This document shows, one piece after another, positions 8,409 to 16,615 of a stretch of DNA of 39,963 nt (the stretch's first letter is position 1; the number at the start of each line of letters is the position of its first letter). The notes under the pieces are model-generated. The model did no database searches. It was not told where the DNA came from and worked only from the letters and a program-made list of their open reading frames with translations. The stretch is from Chelativorans sp. ZYF759. Its GTDB lineage: Bacteria > Pseudomonadota > Alphaproteobacteria > Rhizobiales > Rhizobiaceae. Location of the stretch: positions 1 through 39,963 of the forward strand of contig NZ_WVVV01000022.1 of the NCBI RefSeq assembly GCF_012911015.1, read 5' to 3'. The position numbers were made by a program, and so were the translations under genes.

Positions 8409-9578
8409 TCATGACGCTGGTTTGCGGCCGACAACAATCCTTGCGATCAACGGTGTAGCCGTTCGCACTTCGCGCATTTTTTCGAAGCCGGCCTGCGCCA
8501 TCAGTTTCCCGATTTCGGCTATACGGCGCGGCCGACCCTGCCCCATCGCCAGCAGGTAAAAACCGAAATAGGCATCCCCCGAAGCCTCCGCGCCCCGCGT
8601 GGCTGCCATCGGCTCCGCGACGACGATCGTGCCGTCTCCACACAGACCGGCATAGGCGGCTTTCAAGATGCTCAAGGCAGCGGAATCGTCATGATCGTGC
8701 AGCACCCGAACCAGCGTCGCGATATCCGCACCGCGTGGCATCGGGTCTTCGAAGACGCTGCCGTCATGGACAGCAATCCGGCTTTCGAGTCCCGCCTGCA
8801 TGATCCTGTCCCGGGCAATCTCGGCAACAGGCGGCAGGTCGAACAGGTCAATGCCCAGGTGCGGGTTGCGCCGGGCAGCCTCCATCGAGAAGGCGCCGCT
8901 GCCGCCGCCAATATCGAGCAGTTGCCTGTGGGTCTTCATGGGCAGGGCATCCAGCACCTCGCGCGCCACCATCTCTTGCGAACGCGCCATGAGCTGCGAA
9001 TAGGAACGCGCGGCCGCCGCATCGTGGGACTCGCCGCCCGCGTAGGACCAGAATTGCGACAGTTTAGTCGCCCGCTCGCCGCGAAGAAGCGCAACCGGAT
9101 CAGCCAGATCTTCATAGAGCATCTGGTGGTGCGCGATCATGGCGAGCACGCCATCGTTGTCGACAAGGGCGGCACCGGTCTCGCCCAGCCGGTAGCGACC
9201 GTCCGCATCCATGGCTGCGAGGTCGAGAGCGACCGCGGCGTTCATGAGTCGCAAAGCACGCTCTGCCGGAAGACCCGTATGCCGAACGATCTGGGCCAGG
9301 TCATTGGACCCGGCATGGAGCGCCTGCACCAGGTCGAGCCTGACGAAGGCTGCCAGCACCTGGGAATAGACGAAGCCGGCTGCCAGATCGAACAGCACCC
9401 GGGTGCGGCGGCGCGCCATGGGCCGCGTCAGCGGAAACGCTGCGGCGAACTGTCGAAAGGCCGGTCTGGCAACGAGACGCACGCGAAAGTGGCGCCAGCG
9501 ATCATGCAGGATGCGCACCAGAGACCGCGAGGCGGGCTGCATCATGGGGACCGCACGCCCTGGCACCCGACCGCTCAT
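8409..9578 (-). CDS. crtF: Hydroxyneurosporene/demethylspheroidene O-methyltransferase
   Basis: This 389-residue SAM-dependent methyltransferase adds the methoxy group at C1 of acyclic carotenoids. The N-terminal helical dimerisation domain precedes the SAM site LLDIGGGSGAFSMEAARR, then FDLPPVAEIARDR and a C-terminal VLHDHDDS-ILKAAYAG block typical of O-methyltransferases. The start ATG 9578 overlaps the crtE TGA (ATGA), so I reject the longer frame starting at 9803, whose extra residues lie inside crtE. MMQPAS at 9545 is a less likely alternative. CrtF with CrtC and CrtD indicates the spirilloxanthin or spheroidene branch; no crtA is present. Confidence 0.93.
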   Translation of the reverse strand: MSGRVPGRAVPMMQPASRSLVRILHDRWRHFRVRLVARPAFRQFAAAFPLTRPMARRRTRVLFDLAAGFVYSQVLAAFVRLDLVQALHAGSNDLAQIVRHTGLPAERALRLMNAAVALDLAAMDADGRYRLGETGAALVDNDGVLAMIAHHQMLYEDLADPVALLRGERATKLSQFWSYAGGESHDAAAARSYSQLMARSQEMVAREVLDALPMKTHRQLLDIGGGSGAFSMEAARRNPHLGIDLFDLPPVAEIARDRIMQAGLESRIAVHDGSVFEDPMPRGADIATLVRVLHDHDDSAALSILKAAYAGLCGDGTIVVAEPMAATRGAEASGDAYFGFYLLAMGQGRPRRIAEIGKLMAQAGFEKMREVRTATPLIARIVVGRKPAS

Positions 9579-10453
9579 GCCGCCGCGCGGGCGGCCTCCT
9601 TGGGCAAGAAGCGCGCAGACTGGGCATGAATCTGAAGCCGCAACGCCGGTGCGCCAGGACAGTCCGGTACCGATTCGGCCGCTTCCGCGATGAGCGCCTT
9701 GAGATGCCGCGCAGCGCCCTCGACGCCCATGCGTTCGACGATGTTCGGACGCGAAAGCGCTTCGTCCTGACCGACAGGCTTTCCGATTTCTTCCGGGCTG
9801 CACAGCACGTCGCGCAGATCATCGGCAGCCTGATAGGCTTCGCCAAGACGGTGTCCGAGCGTTGACCAAGCTTCCGCAGGGTGCCCCGCCGCCGCCGCCC
9901 CTGCCATGGCCGCGCCCGCAAACAAGGCCCCCGTCTTGGCCCGCTGGTAGATGGCGAGGTCGACCACTGACTCGCTCTCCCATCCCTGCCCTGCGACGAT
10001 ACCGTGCGGCATTCCCACGGAACGTGCCAGGACGGCCGCCAGCGCGGCCGAACGCAGCGGGTCCACGACCGCCATGAGCGCCGTCGTTTCGAAGGCCAGC
10101 ACGATCAGGGCGTCACCTGCCAGGAGGGCAAGCGGTTCGCCGAAGGCGGCATGGACCGAGGGCTTGCCGCGACGTGTGCCGGCATTGTCGAAGCAGGGCA
10201 TGTCGTCGTGGACGAGCGAGGCACAATGAAGGAATTCGACCGCCGCGGCTGCGGCGTCGGGCAGGCCCGGAGGGCACTCGCCACAGGCAGCGGCGACCGA
10301 AAGGGCCAGCCTCGGCCTGATCCGCGCTCCGCCGGGGAAAACGGCATGGCGCATTGCCTGTGCAAGCCGGTTCGGCGCGGCCGATCCCGTTACGCGGGCC
10401 ACCGCCCGTTCGAGAGCCTCCTCGATCCGCAGGGAAATCTCGTCCTTGGCCAT
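9575..10453 (-). CDS. crtE: Geranylgeranyl diphosphate synthase
   Basis: This 292-residue trans-prenyltransferase makes C20 GGPP for phytoene and for the bacteriochlorophyll tail. The first aspartate-rich motif is LVHDDMPCFDNAGTRRGKPS and the second is YQAADDLRD. The GGARIRPRL block binds diphosphate. The ATG at 10453 has GGGAG 9 nt upstream. It is divergent from crtD across an 85-bp region with a perfect PpsR site at 10496-10513 and is coupled to crtF by an ATGA overlap. Confidence 0.95.
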   Translation of the reverse strand: MAKDEISLRIEEALERAVARVTGSAAPNRLAQAMRHAVFPGGARIRPRLALSVAAACGECPPGLPDAAAAAVEFLHCASLVHDDMPCFDNAGTRRGKPSVHAAFGEPLALLAGDALIVLAFETTALMAVVDPLRSAALAAVLARSVGMPHGIVAGQGWESESVVDLAIYQRAKTGALFAGAAMAGAAAAGHPAEAWSTLGHRLGEAYQAADDLRDVLCSPEEIGKPVGQDEALSRPNIVERMGVEGAARHLKALIAEAAESVPDCPGAPALRLQIHAQSARFLPKEAARAAA

Positions 10454-10495
10454 GACTTTCAGCTCCCATTGTCAACTCCATTGGTCTATAGTGCA

Positions 10496-10513
10496 TGTAA
10501 ATCTACCTTTACA
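10496..10513. promoter_or_regulatory. PpsR/CrtJ operator shared by crtEF and crtDC
   Basis: TGTAAATCTACCTTTACA is a perfect TGT-N12-ACA palindrome in the 85-bp divergent crtE/crtD region. Its symmetry extends to TGTAAA/TTTACA. One operator could control both operons. Confidence 0.87.
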
Positions 10514-10538
10514 CAAGTGAGAGGACAGGAAGCCGGAC

Positions 10539-12101
10539 ATGCTGGACAGACACCCAACGGGCGCCCCCCGGATCGTTGTGATCGGGGCAGGCATTGGCGG
10601 TCTTGTCGCGGCGCTGCTGCTGTCTCATGCCGGCTTTGAGGTGACCATCGTCGAAAAGTCGGCCCGGCCGGGCGGCAAGGTGCGAACGATCGAGGCCGGC
10701 GGGCTACCGGTGGATTCCGGCCCGACGGTCCTGACGATGAAGCCCGTATTCGACGCCATCTTCGAGACCGTGGGAGCCCGGCTGGCCGATCATGTCCGGC
10801 TGATGCGGGCCGAAATTCTCGCGCGCCACGAATGGCCCGACGGTTCGATGCTCGACCTCTTCGTCGATACCGATCGCACGGTGGACGCCATCGGCACCTT
10901 GGCGGGTAACGTCGACGCGGCCGGCTATCGTCGTTTCGCCGCGCGCAGCGCCGAAGTCTTTGCCACACTCGACCGCAGCTTCATGCAAGAGACCGAGCCC
11001 GGGATCGGCAAGCTGATTGCCCAGTCCGGCTTGGGAGGGCTCCCTGCCCTTGCCCGCATCCAGGCCTTTTCGACGCTCTGGAGCGTGCTTGGAGGCTATT
11101 TCCGCGACCCGCGCCTGCGTCAGCTTTTCGGGCGCTACGCCACCTATTGCGGGTCATCACCCTTTGCCGCCCCCGGGCCGCTGATGCTGGTGGCGGATGC
11201 GGAAAAGCAGGGCGTCTGGCTCGCGCGCGACGGCATGATCGCCCTGCCGGAGGCCATTGCCGAACTGGCGCGCCGGGAAGGCGCACGGTTCCTGTTCGGG
11301 CAGGAGGTCGAGCGCGTAAACATCAGCGAGGGCCGCGTCGTCGGCATTCGAACCGCGAACGGCAGCGAGATCGGCGCCGAGGCCGTCCTCTTCAATGGCG
11401 ATCCCACCGCACTCGGGATCGGCCTGCTCGGGGATCGGGCGAGGGCCGCCGCAGCCGCCTGGCCGAGGTCTCGACGGTCACTTTCCGCCCTCACGCTCTC
11501 GCTTGCCGCGCGCGCCCGGGATTTCCCCCTGGTGCGCCACAACGTCTTCTTCTCAGCCGACTACCGGGCCGAGTTCGATGCCATCTTCGCCCACGGTCGC
11601 CTGCCCGAGGATCCTACGATCTATCTGTGCGCGCAGGATCGCGATGACCGCGGCCGCAGGCTCGGCGACACGAGCAGGGAGCGGCTCTTCATGATCGTCA
11701 ATGCGCCCGCCACGGGCGATGCCGGAAACCCGACGCCAAGGGAGATCGAACGATGTATCGAGCGCATCATGCAACGCTTGTCAGAGGCAGGGCTGAAGCT
11801 GGAGATCGATCCCGGCGCTATGGTGGCGACCGACCCGAAAGCGTTCCATCGCCTGTTTCCGGGAACGGGCGGTGCGCTGTACGGCCGATCCTCCCACGGG
11901 TGGATGGCTTCATTCCAGCGGCCGACAGCGCGGACCCGGATCCCGGGTCTCTACCTGGCCGGGGGCGCGACCCATCCCGGCCCTGGGCTGCCAATGGCCG
12001 CGCTTTCGGGCCGACACGCGGCGCGGATGATCCTGCAGGACTGCGCTTCGACGGCGCGGTACCACACGGTGGCTATGCCTGGTGGTATGTCGACGCGCTG
12101 A
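10539..12101 (+). CDS. crtD: CrtD, 1-hydroxy carotenoid 3,4-desaturase
   Basis: This 520-residue FAD-dependent desaturase introduces the 3,4 double bond in methoxyneurosporene or hydroxylycopene-type carotenoids. The N-terminal dinucleotide fold is IVVIGAGIGGLVAALLLSHAG, followed by a GGKVRT segment. The C-terminal FAD block is GLYLAGGATHPGPGLPMAALSG. Start 10539 has a GGA-containing leader. Its tail (from residue ~450) overlaps the crtC coding frame. CrtD and CrtI are paralogues; synteny with crtC and crtF assigns this copy as CrtD. Confidence 0.93.
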   Translation: MLDRHPTGAPRIVVIGAGIGGLVAALLLSHAGFEVTIVEKSARPGGKVRTIEAGGLPVDSGPTVLTMKPVFDAIFETVGARLADHVRLMRAEILARHEWPDGSMLDLFVDTDRTVDAIGTLAGNVDAAGYRRFAARSAEVFATLDRSFMQETEPGIGKLIAQSGLGGLPALARIQAFSTLWSVLGGYFRDPRLRQLFGRYATYCGSSPFAAPGPLMLVADAEKQGVWLARDGMIALPEAIAELARREGARFLFGQEVERVNISEGRVVGIRTANGSEIGAEAVLFNGDPTALGIGLLGDRARAAAAAWPRSRRSLSALTLSLAARARDFPLVRHNVFFSADYRAEFDAIFAHGRLPEDPTIYLCAQDRDDRGRRLGDTSRERLFMIVNAPATGDAGNPTPREIERCIERIMQRLSEAGLKLEIDPGAMVATDPKAFHRLFPGTGGALYGRSSHGWMASFQRPTARTRIPGLYLAGGATHPGPGLPMAALSGRHAARMILQDCASTARYHTVAMPGGMSTR

Positions 12102-12970
12102 GCGGCGACCGGCGCCATGCGCTGACCATCATCGCATTCATCGGGAGCGTCTTTTCTCCCTGGTATGCCGCAGCGCGCCGCCGCGGCCGCGGCGACCCGG
12201 AGAACCATGTCAGCATCAACGCAATCCTCTATCGCCCCGAAGGCAAGAAGTGGGCGATGACCGAACGCGGGCGAGGCGACCTTCACCGTTCCGCCCGCCA
12301 TATCGCCATCGGCCCGAGCAGTCTGCGCTGGTGCGCAGGCAAGCTGATCATCGAGATCGACGAATGGACTGTTCCGTTGCCGGGACGGCTGCGCGGAACC
12401 GTGGTGATCGACCCCGGACCCATCTTCGGCGAGGTCCATGCGCTCGACAGCGCCGGCCGTCACCGCTGGAGGCCGGTCGCACCGCTGGCACGGGCCGAGG
12501 CACATTTCACCGCGCCAGATCTCGCCTTCTCCAGCCATGCCTATCTCGACATGAATGCGGGCGACGAAGCGTTGGAGAATGGCTTTTCCAGCTGGGTCTG
12601 GTCGCGTTCCGCCTTGCCAGGCGGCGGCACGGCCATCTTCTACGATGCCGTCGCACGCACGACGACCGGAGCCTCGATCGCCAATTCCTACGCGCCCGAT
12701 GGCACGGTGACGCCGCTTGCACGGCCGCCACTTCGCGAATTGCCGGGCTTGCTCTGGCGGGTCGAGCGTTCGGCCCGTTCTGCGCAGCCCATCGACGCGG
12801 CAGGACTGAAGAACCTGGAGGACACGCCCTTCTACACGCGCAGCTCGTTTTCAGCGACGATCGAGGGGCAGGCGTGCCCCACCATCTCAGAGAGTGTCGA
12901 CCTCGACCGTTTCGCCGCGCGATGGGTGCAGGGTCTGCTGCCCTTCAAGATGCCGCGCTGGTCGAAGTGA
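11900..12970 (+). CDS. crtC: Carotenoid 1,2-hydratase (hydroxyneurosporene synthase)
   Basis: CrtC adds water across the terminal double bond of neurosporene or lycopene. The conserved part starts around 12047 with GGYAWWYVDALS, ALTIIAFIGSVFSPWYA, then HVSINAILY and the C-terminal FYDAVARTT and ARWVQGLLPFKMPRWSK blocks. The conserved N-terminus lies inside the last ~55 bp of crtD in another frame. No ATG, GTG or TTG occurs in frame between 11903 and the conserved region, so the nearest canonical start is GTG 11900 (356 residues); ATG 11753 is another option, and a CTG near 12045 is possible. The function is clear; the start is unsettled. Translation is probably coupled to crtD. Confidence 0.85.
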   Translation: MDGFIPAADSADPDPGSLPGRGRDPSRPWAANGRAFGPTRGADDPAGLRFDGAVPHGGYAWWYVDALSGDRRHALTIIAFIGSVFSPWYAAARRRGRGDPENHVSINAILYRPEGKKWAMTERGRGDLHRSARHIAIGPSSLRWCAGKLIIEIDEWTVPLPGRLRGTVVIDPGPIFGEVHALDSAGRHRWRPVAPLARAEAHFTAPDLAFSSHAYLDMNAGDEALENGFSSWVWSRSALPGGGTAIFYDAVARTTTGASIANSYAPDGTVTPLARPPLRELPGLLWRVERSARSAQPIDAAGLKNLEDTPFYTRSSFSATIEGQACPTISESVDLDRFAARWVQGLLPFKMPRWSK

Positions 12971-12974
12971 AGGT

Positions 12975-13124
12975 TCAGTTCGACTGGTCGTCGCCGTTTC
13001 GGCGCAGCTTTTCCTCCCGATCACGATCATAGCGTCGCAGATTGCGCAGTTCGCGTATGCCGAAGAACAGCGCAAGGCCGAGGACCAGCGAGAGCTCGAG
13101 AAAGATGATGAGTCCCGAACTCAT
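12975..13124 (-). CDS. 49-residue membrane ORF coupled to crtB
   Basis: This short protein starts MSSGLIIFLELSLVLGLALFFG, a single hydrophobic helix, followed by a basic and charged tail (IRELRNLRRYDRDREEKLRR). Its ATG overlaps the crtB stop codon (ATGA), which strongly favours real, coupled translation. The longer frame starting at 13223 lies inside crtB and is rejected. It ends 4 bp from the convergent crtC stop. I do not recognise a named family. Topology (N-out, positive-inside tail) suggests a small inner-membrane protein, perhaps assisting carotenoid enzymes or pigment delivery; that role is only a guess from position. Confidence 0.7.
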   Translation of the reverse strand: MSSGLIIFLELSLVLGLALFFGIRELRNLRRYDRDREEKLRRNGDDQSN

Positions 13125-14170
13125 CCCGCTGCCGTGCTGCGACGCTCGAAGCGCGCAAGCAACTCGATCATCCGCGTGGTGCGTGCCTGAACGTTCCACC
13201 ACTGCGGCAGGGGGTCGTGCCATACCGTGCGCCGCGAGCGCACGACGGCATCGATCAGGAACCGGGCTTCCGCCAGAGCGGGTCCGCCAAGTCCGTCCTG
13301 GACCGAATGAGGTTGTGCGGCGGCGCGGCCCAGCAAGGCCAGCTTCCGGCCCTTGGCCACCACTGCGCGCTCGCGCAGCGGGTCGATGCCTTCGCAGATC
13401 AGGCGCCCAATCTCGCGATAAAGGAGCCGTGCCGCGGCAATGCCGGTGCGCGAGCCGGCCGGCAGTGCACCTATGCCAGGCCGGGCCTGGCCATACAGTC
13501 TTTCGGCTTCACCGAGCAGATCGACGATGACCGCGCGAAGGGCTGGCGTGGAGCGTTTCATGACGCCGATTTCGACCGGCGAGAGGCCAGCCGTCCTCAG
13601 CTGCGAAAGCGGCAGGTAAATCCGGCCATTGCGAGCATCCTCGCCGACATCTCGGCAGATATTGGTCAGTTGCATGGCCACGCCAAGGTCACACGCTCGT
13701 GCCAGCACTTCCGGCTCGCGCCTGCCCATGACGAGTGTCATCATGACACCCACGGTGCCAGCAACCCGCATCGCGTAGCCGACCAGATCCGACAGAGTTT
13801 CGTAGCTGCGTCCCTCCACATCCCATTCCAGCCCCTCGACCATGGCATCTGGTATGGCGCGCGGGATCGCGAAATCTCGAACGACATCGGCAAAGGCCCG
13901 TTCGACGAAGCTGTCGGCCGGGCGACGGGCGTAGATATGATCGAGCGCGCGCCGGATCTCGGCGATTGCTTCGGGACCGCTGCCGCCCCCATCGACCATG
14001 TCGTCGGCCATCCGGCAGAACGCATAGACGGCATAGGCGGGCTCGCGTGCGGCGGCGGGCATCAGCAGCGAAGCAAGATAGAAAGATTTCGAGCCTTGTC
14101 GGATCGACTGTCGGCAGGCGGCACAATCGGCCGGGGTGGCGAAGGGTCTAGCGGGCGAACTGACTGGCAT
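13121..14170 (-). CDS. crtB: Phytoene synthase
   Basis: This 349-residue squalene/phytoene-synthase-family enzyme condenses two GGPP to phytoene. Visible features are GSKSFYLASLLMP, the first aspartate motif CRMADDMVD, and the second AMQLTNICRDVGEDARNGRIYLP. The ATG at 14170 lies within the end of crtI (23-nt overlap), and the stop codon overlaps the start of the 49-residue ORF. It is in the order crtI-crtB on the minus strand, probably from the operator-bearing promoter at 15675-15692. Confidence 0.96.
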   Translation of the reverse strand: MPVSSPARPFATPADCAACRQSIRQGSKSFYLASLLMPAAAREPAYAVYAFCRMADDMVDGGGSGPEAIAEIRRALDHIYARRPADSFVERAFADVVRDFAIPRAIPDAMVEGLEWDVEGRSYETLSDLVGYAMRVAGTVGVMMTLVMGRREPEVLARACDLGVAMQLTNICRDVGEDARNGRIYLPLSQLRTAGLSPVEIGVMKRSTPALRAVIVDLLGEAERLYGQARPGIGALPAGSRTGIAAARLLYREIGRLICEGIDPLRERAVVAKGRKLALLGRAAAQPHSVQDGLGGPALAEARFLIDAVVRSRRTVWHDPLPQWWNVQARTTRMIELLARFERRSTAAG

Positions 14171-15644
14171 GGGGAACCACCTTGTCGAGAATGCGTGCAG
14201 AGGACAACACGCCCGGAAGCCCAGCGCCTGGATGCGTGCCGGCTCCGACCAGATAGAGCCCTTCGATACCTGAATTACGGTTGTGCGGCCGAAACCAAGC
14301 GCTCTGCGTCAGAACCGGTTCAAGACCGAAGCCCGCGCCGCGCTCCGACAGGTAGTCGTCCTGGAAGTCGCGCGGGGTGATGAAATGGGACGTCAAAAGG
14401 CGCTTGCCGAGGCCGGGCAGCACGGTCTCTTCAAGGCGCTGCTGGATGGCTGCGCGGCGCCGTTCCGCCTCGGATTCCCAATTGGTCGATCCGTCCAAAT
14501 TGGGTACGGGACAGAGCGCATAAAACGTATCGCATCCTTCCGGAGCGACGCTTGGATCGGTCGCACTCGGACGGTGAAGATAGAGCGAAAAGTCCTCGGC
14601 TAGGCGCTTGCGAGCGAATATGTCGTCCAACAGCTCGCGGTATCGAGGACCAAGCAGAATGGTGTGGTGCCCGACATCCTCGTAACGTCCGCGGACGCCG
14701 AAATACCAGACGCAGAGTCCCATGGAATACCGCGCGCGTGCCAGGCGCGCCCTGTCGGCCAAGGCCACGGCGCTTGGTTCCAGGAGCTTGCCGAGCGTCC
14801 AAGCCGCATCGGCATTGGAGACGACGATATCGGCGGACAGGCTCTGGCCATCGGCCAGCTTGACCCCGCTGGCCTTGGCGCCACGCGTCTCGATCCGCGT
14901 CACCTCGACACCGGTGCGGACCGTACCGCCCAATTCTCCAACCAGCGCCGCCATTCCCTCGACGAGACGGCCCACACCGCCCAGGGGATAATGGACACCC
15001 CAGCGGCGTTCGAGCGCCGGGATGAGGCAGTAGATTGCGGGTGCACGGAACGGGTTTCCGCCGATCAGGAGCGGGTGGAAGCTAAGCGCGGTGCGCAGCT
15101 TGGGGTGGCGTACATATCGCGCCACCAGCCCGTGGACGCTGCGGTAGCCTTCCAGACGCAACAGGTCAGGTACGATTCGCGCCATGTCAGCGACCGAGCC
15201 GAAGGGCTGGTCGCCGAGTTGCTCGAAGCCGATCCGACAAATGTCGTCCGCCTTTGCCATGAAGCGCTGATAGCCATCGAGGTCTGAAGGCGCGACCCGC
15301 AAGACTTCCCGGCGCATCCATTCCGCGCTCGCACTGACGGAGATCTCGTCACCATCGTTGAAGCGGATGCGGTAGAATGGGGAGAGTGCGCGAAGCTCCA
15401 CATCTTCCGCAAGTTGCCTGCCGGCAAGCTGCCACAATTCCTCGAACAGGAACGGTGCCGTGACGATGGTCGGTCCGCGATCGAAGGTGAAGCCGTCGCG
15501 CTCCAGCACGCTGGCTCGTCCGCCCAATCGCTCAAGTCGCTCAAGCACCGTTACGCGCCAGCCGCGTGCACCCAGCCGAATGGCCGCCGCCAGCCCGCCG
15601 AAACCGCTGCCAATGACGACAGCATGCGGGCGGTGGTCATCCAT
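14148..15644 (-). CDS. crtI: Phytoene desaturase
   Basis: This 498-residue FAD-dependent desaturase converts phytoene to neurosporene or lycopene. The N-terminus has the FAD fold VVIGSGFGGLAAAIRLGARG and LGGRASVLERDGFTFDRGPT; the C-terminus has GLYLVGAGTHPGAGLPGVL. ATG 15644 (MDDHRPHAVV) is chosen. The upstream in-frame codons at 15683-15686 sit inside a PpsR-type operator and would add an unrelated leader. A Shine-Dalgarno is weak. Stop TAG at 14148-14150 overlaps crtB. Confidence 0.95.
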   Translation of the reverse strand: MDDHRPHAVVIGSGFGGLAAAIRLGARGWRVTVLERLERLGGRASVLERDGFTFDRGPTIVTAPFLFEELWQLAGRQLAEDVELRALSPFYRIRFNDGDEISVSASAEWMRREVLRVAPSDLDGYQRFMAKADDICRIGFEQLGDQPFGSVADMARIVPDLLRLEGYRSVHGLVARYVRHPKLRTALSFHPLLIGGNPFRAPAIYCLIPALERRWGVHYPLGGVGRLVEGMAALVGELGGTVRTGVEVTRIETRGAKASGVKLADGQSLSADIVVSNADAAWTLGKLLEPSAVALADRARLARARYSMGLCVWYFGVRGRYEDVGHHTILLGPRYRELLDDIFARKRLAEDFSLYLHRPSATDPSVAPEGCDTFYALCPVPNLDGSTNWESEAERRRAAIQQRLEETVLPGLGKRLLTSHFITPRDFQDDYLSERGAGFGLEPVLTQSAWFRPHNRNSGIEGLYLVGAGTHPGAGLPGVLSSARILDKVVPHASQFAR

Positions 15645-15674
15645 ATCGAAGGTGCAGGTCAAGGGCCGGACATG

Positions 15675-15692
15675 TGTCAACATCAATGGACA
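15675..15692. promoter_or_regulatory. PpsR/CrtJ operator upstream of crtI
   Basis: TGTCAACATCAATGGACA is a perfect TGT-N12-ACA palindrome 31 bp upstream of the crtI start and 16 bp beyond the bchO stop. It would control crtI-crtB and the 49-residue ORF separately from bchIDO read-through. Confidence 0.85.
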
Positions 15693-15708
15693 CTACTTGA
15701 GTATCTCA

Positions 15709-16608
15709 TCATTGACAATTCTCGGTCGCACCTCGGATGTGAATTGTCACTTCATCGATGATGACCCGAGCGACGTCAGCCGGCCTTTCTTCGTGGACGA
15801 GGTGTCCTCCTTCCAGTTCGACCAGCCTCGCGGCTTCGAGGCGTCTGGCCAGATCACGAGCCTGGGCAGGCGCCACCGCACGATCGTTCACGCCCGTCAC
15901 CAAGAGCAACGGCACGTCCATCCGCGGCAGCCGCCGCTCCAGCCAGTCCAACTCCCAGTTCGCCATCATGCCGAGCGTGGCCGCGACGTGGCCGGGCTTG
16001 CGGAACAGTCTCGCGTAGAATTCGATACCTCGGGCATCGATGACCGACCCGGTGCCCTCCAGCAGTTTGCGGGTGGCGCGCATGTCTTCCGCCCGCCAGG
16101 AGAATATCCGCGGGGCCAGCGGGTTGAGGAAGAGTAGCCGTGCCAGGGGCCCGAAGAGCCCGGCACCGCGCATGGGAAGCAGGGCGCCGTTCAGGGCCAC
16201 GAGGGTTTTCGGCATGGCGAGGCGCTCGATGACCATGGCGGCGAGGATGGCCGCGCCGGCCGAATGGCCGACCGCAACGTCGGGCCTGATGTCGAGCTGC
16301 CTCAACAGGCCATCGACGAGGCCGGACATTCCGCGCAACGACAGGCCCGCGGATACGGGCATCGCGGTGAAGCCATGGCCAGGCAGATCAGGCGCGATGA
16401 CCCTGAATCGCGTGGCCAGAAGCGGCAGCAAGCCGCGCCAGCTGTGTGTCGCCGCTCCGGTTCCGTGCAGGAGGAGAAGTGCCGGCCCCTCGCCCGCCAT
16501 CTGTACATGCCAGCGCAGTCCACCGGCTTCCACGAAACGGCTCGTCTCGCGGTTGGGCCAGTCCTTCCCTTCCACATCCCATCGCGGATGGTCCTGACGG
16601 AATCCCAT
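15709..16608 (-). CDS. bchO: BchO, Mg-chelatase-associated alpha/beta hydrolase
   Basis: This 299-residue alpha/beta hydrolase shows the oxyanion segment LLLHGTGAATHSW, PDLPGHGFT, the nucleophile elbow VGHSAGAAILAA, then VTGVNDRAVAP and the C-terminal GGHLVHEERP with the catalytic His. BchO accompanies bchI and bchD in purple bacteria and is thought to assist magnesium chelation; its exact reaction is not established. It begins 7 bp after bchD and is the last gene of bchIDO. Confidence 0.93.
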   Translation of the reverse strand: MGFRQDHPRWDVEGKDWPNRETSRFVEAGGLRWHVQMAGEGPALLLLHGTGAATHSWRGLLPLLATRFRVIAPDLPGHGFTAMPVSAGLSLRGMSGLVDGLLRQLDIRPDVAVGHSAGAAILAAMVIERLAMPKTLVALNGALLPMRGAGLFGPLARLLFLNPLAPRIFSWRAEDMRATRKLLEGTGSVIDARGIEFYARLFRKPGHVAATLGMMANWELDWLERRLPRMDVPLLLVTGVNDRAVAPAQARDLARRLEAARLVELEGGHLVHEERPADVARVIIDEVTIHIRGATENCQ

Positions 16609-16615
16609 GACGGCT

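Noticed and set aside
11753-12101. A frameshift in crtD/crtC
   Set aside because: Both frames keep family motifs to their ends, including the CrtD C-terminal FAD block, so a coding overlap explains the data better.
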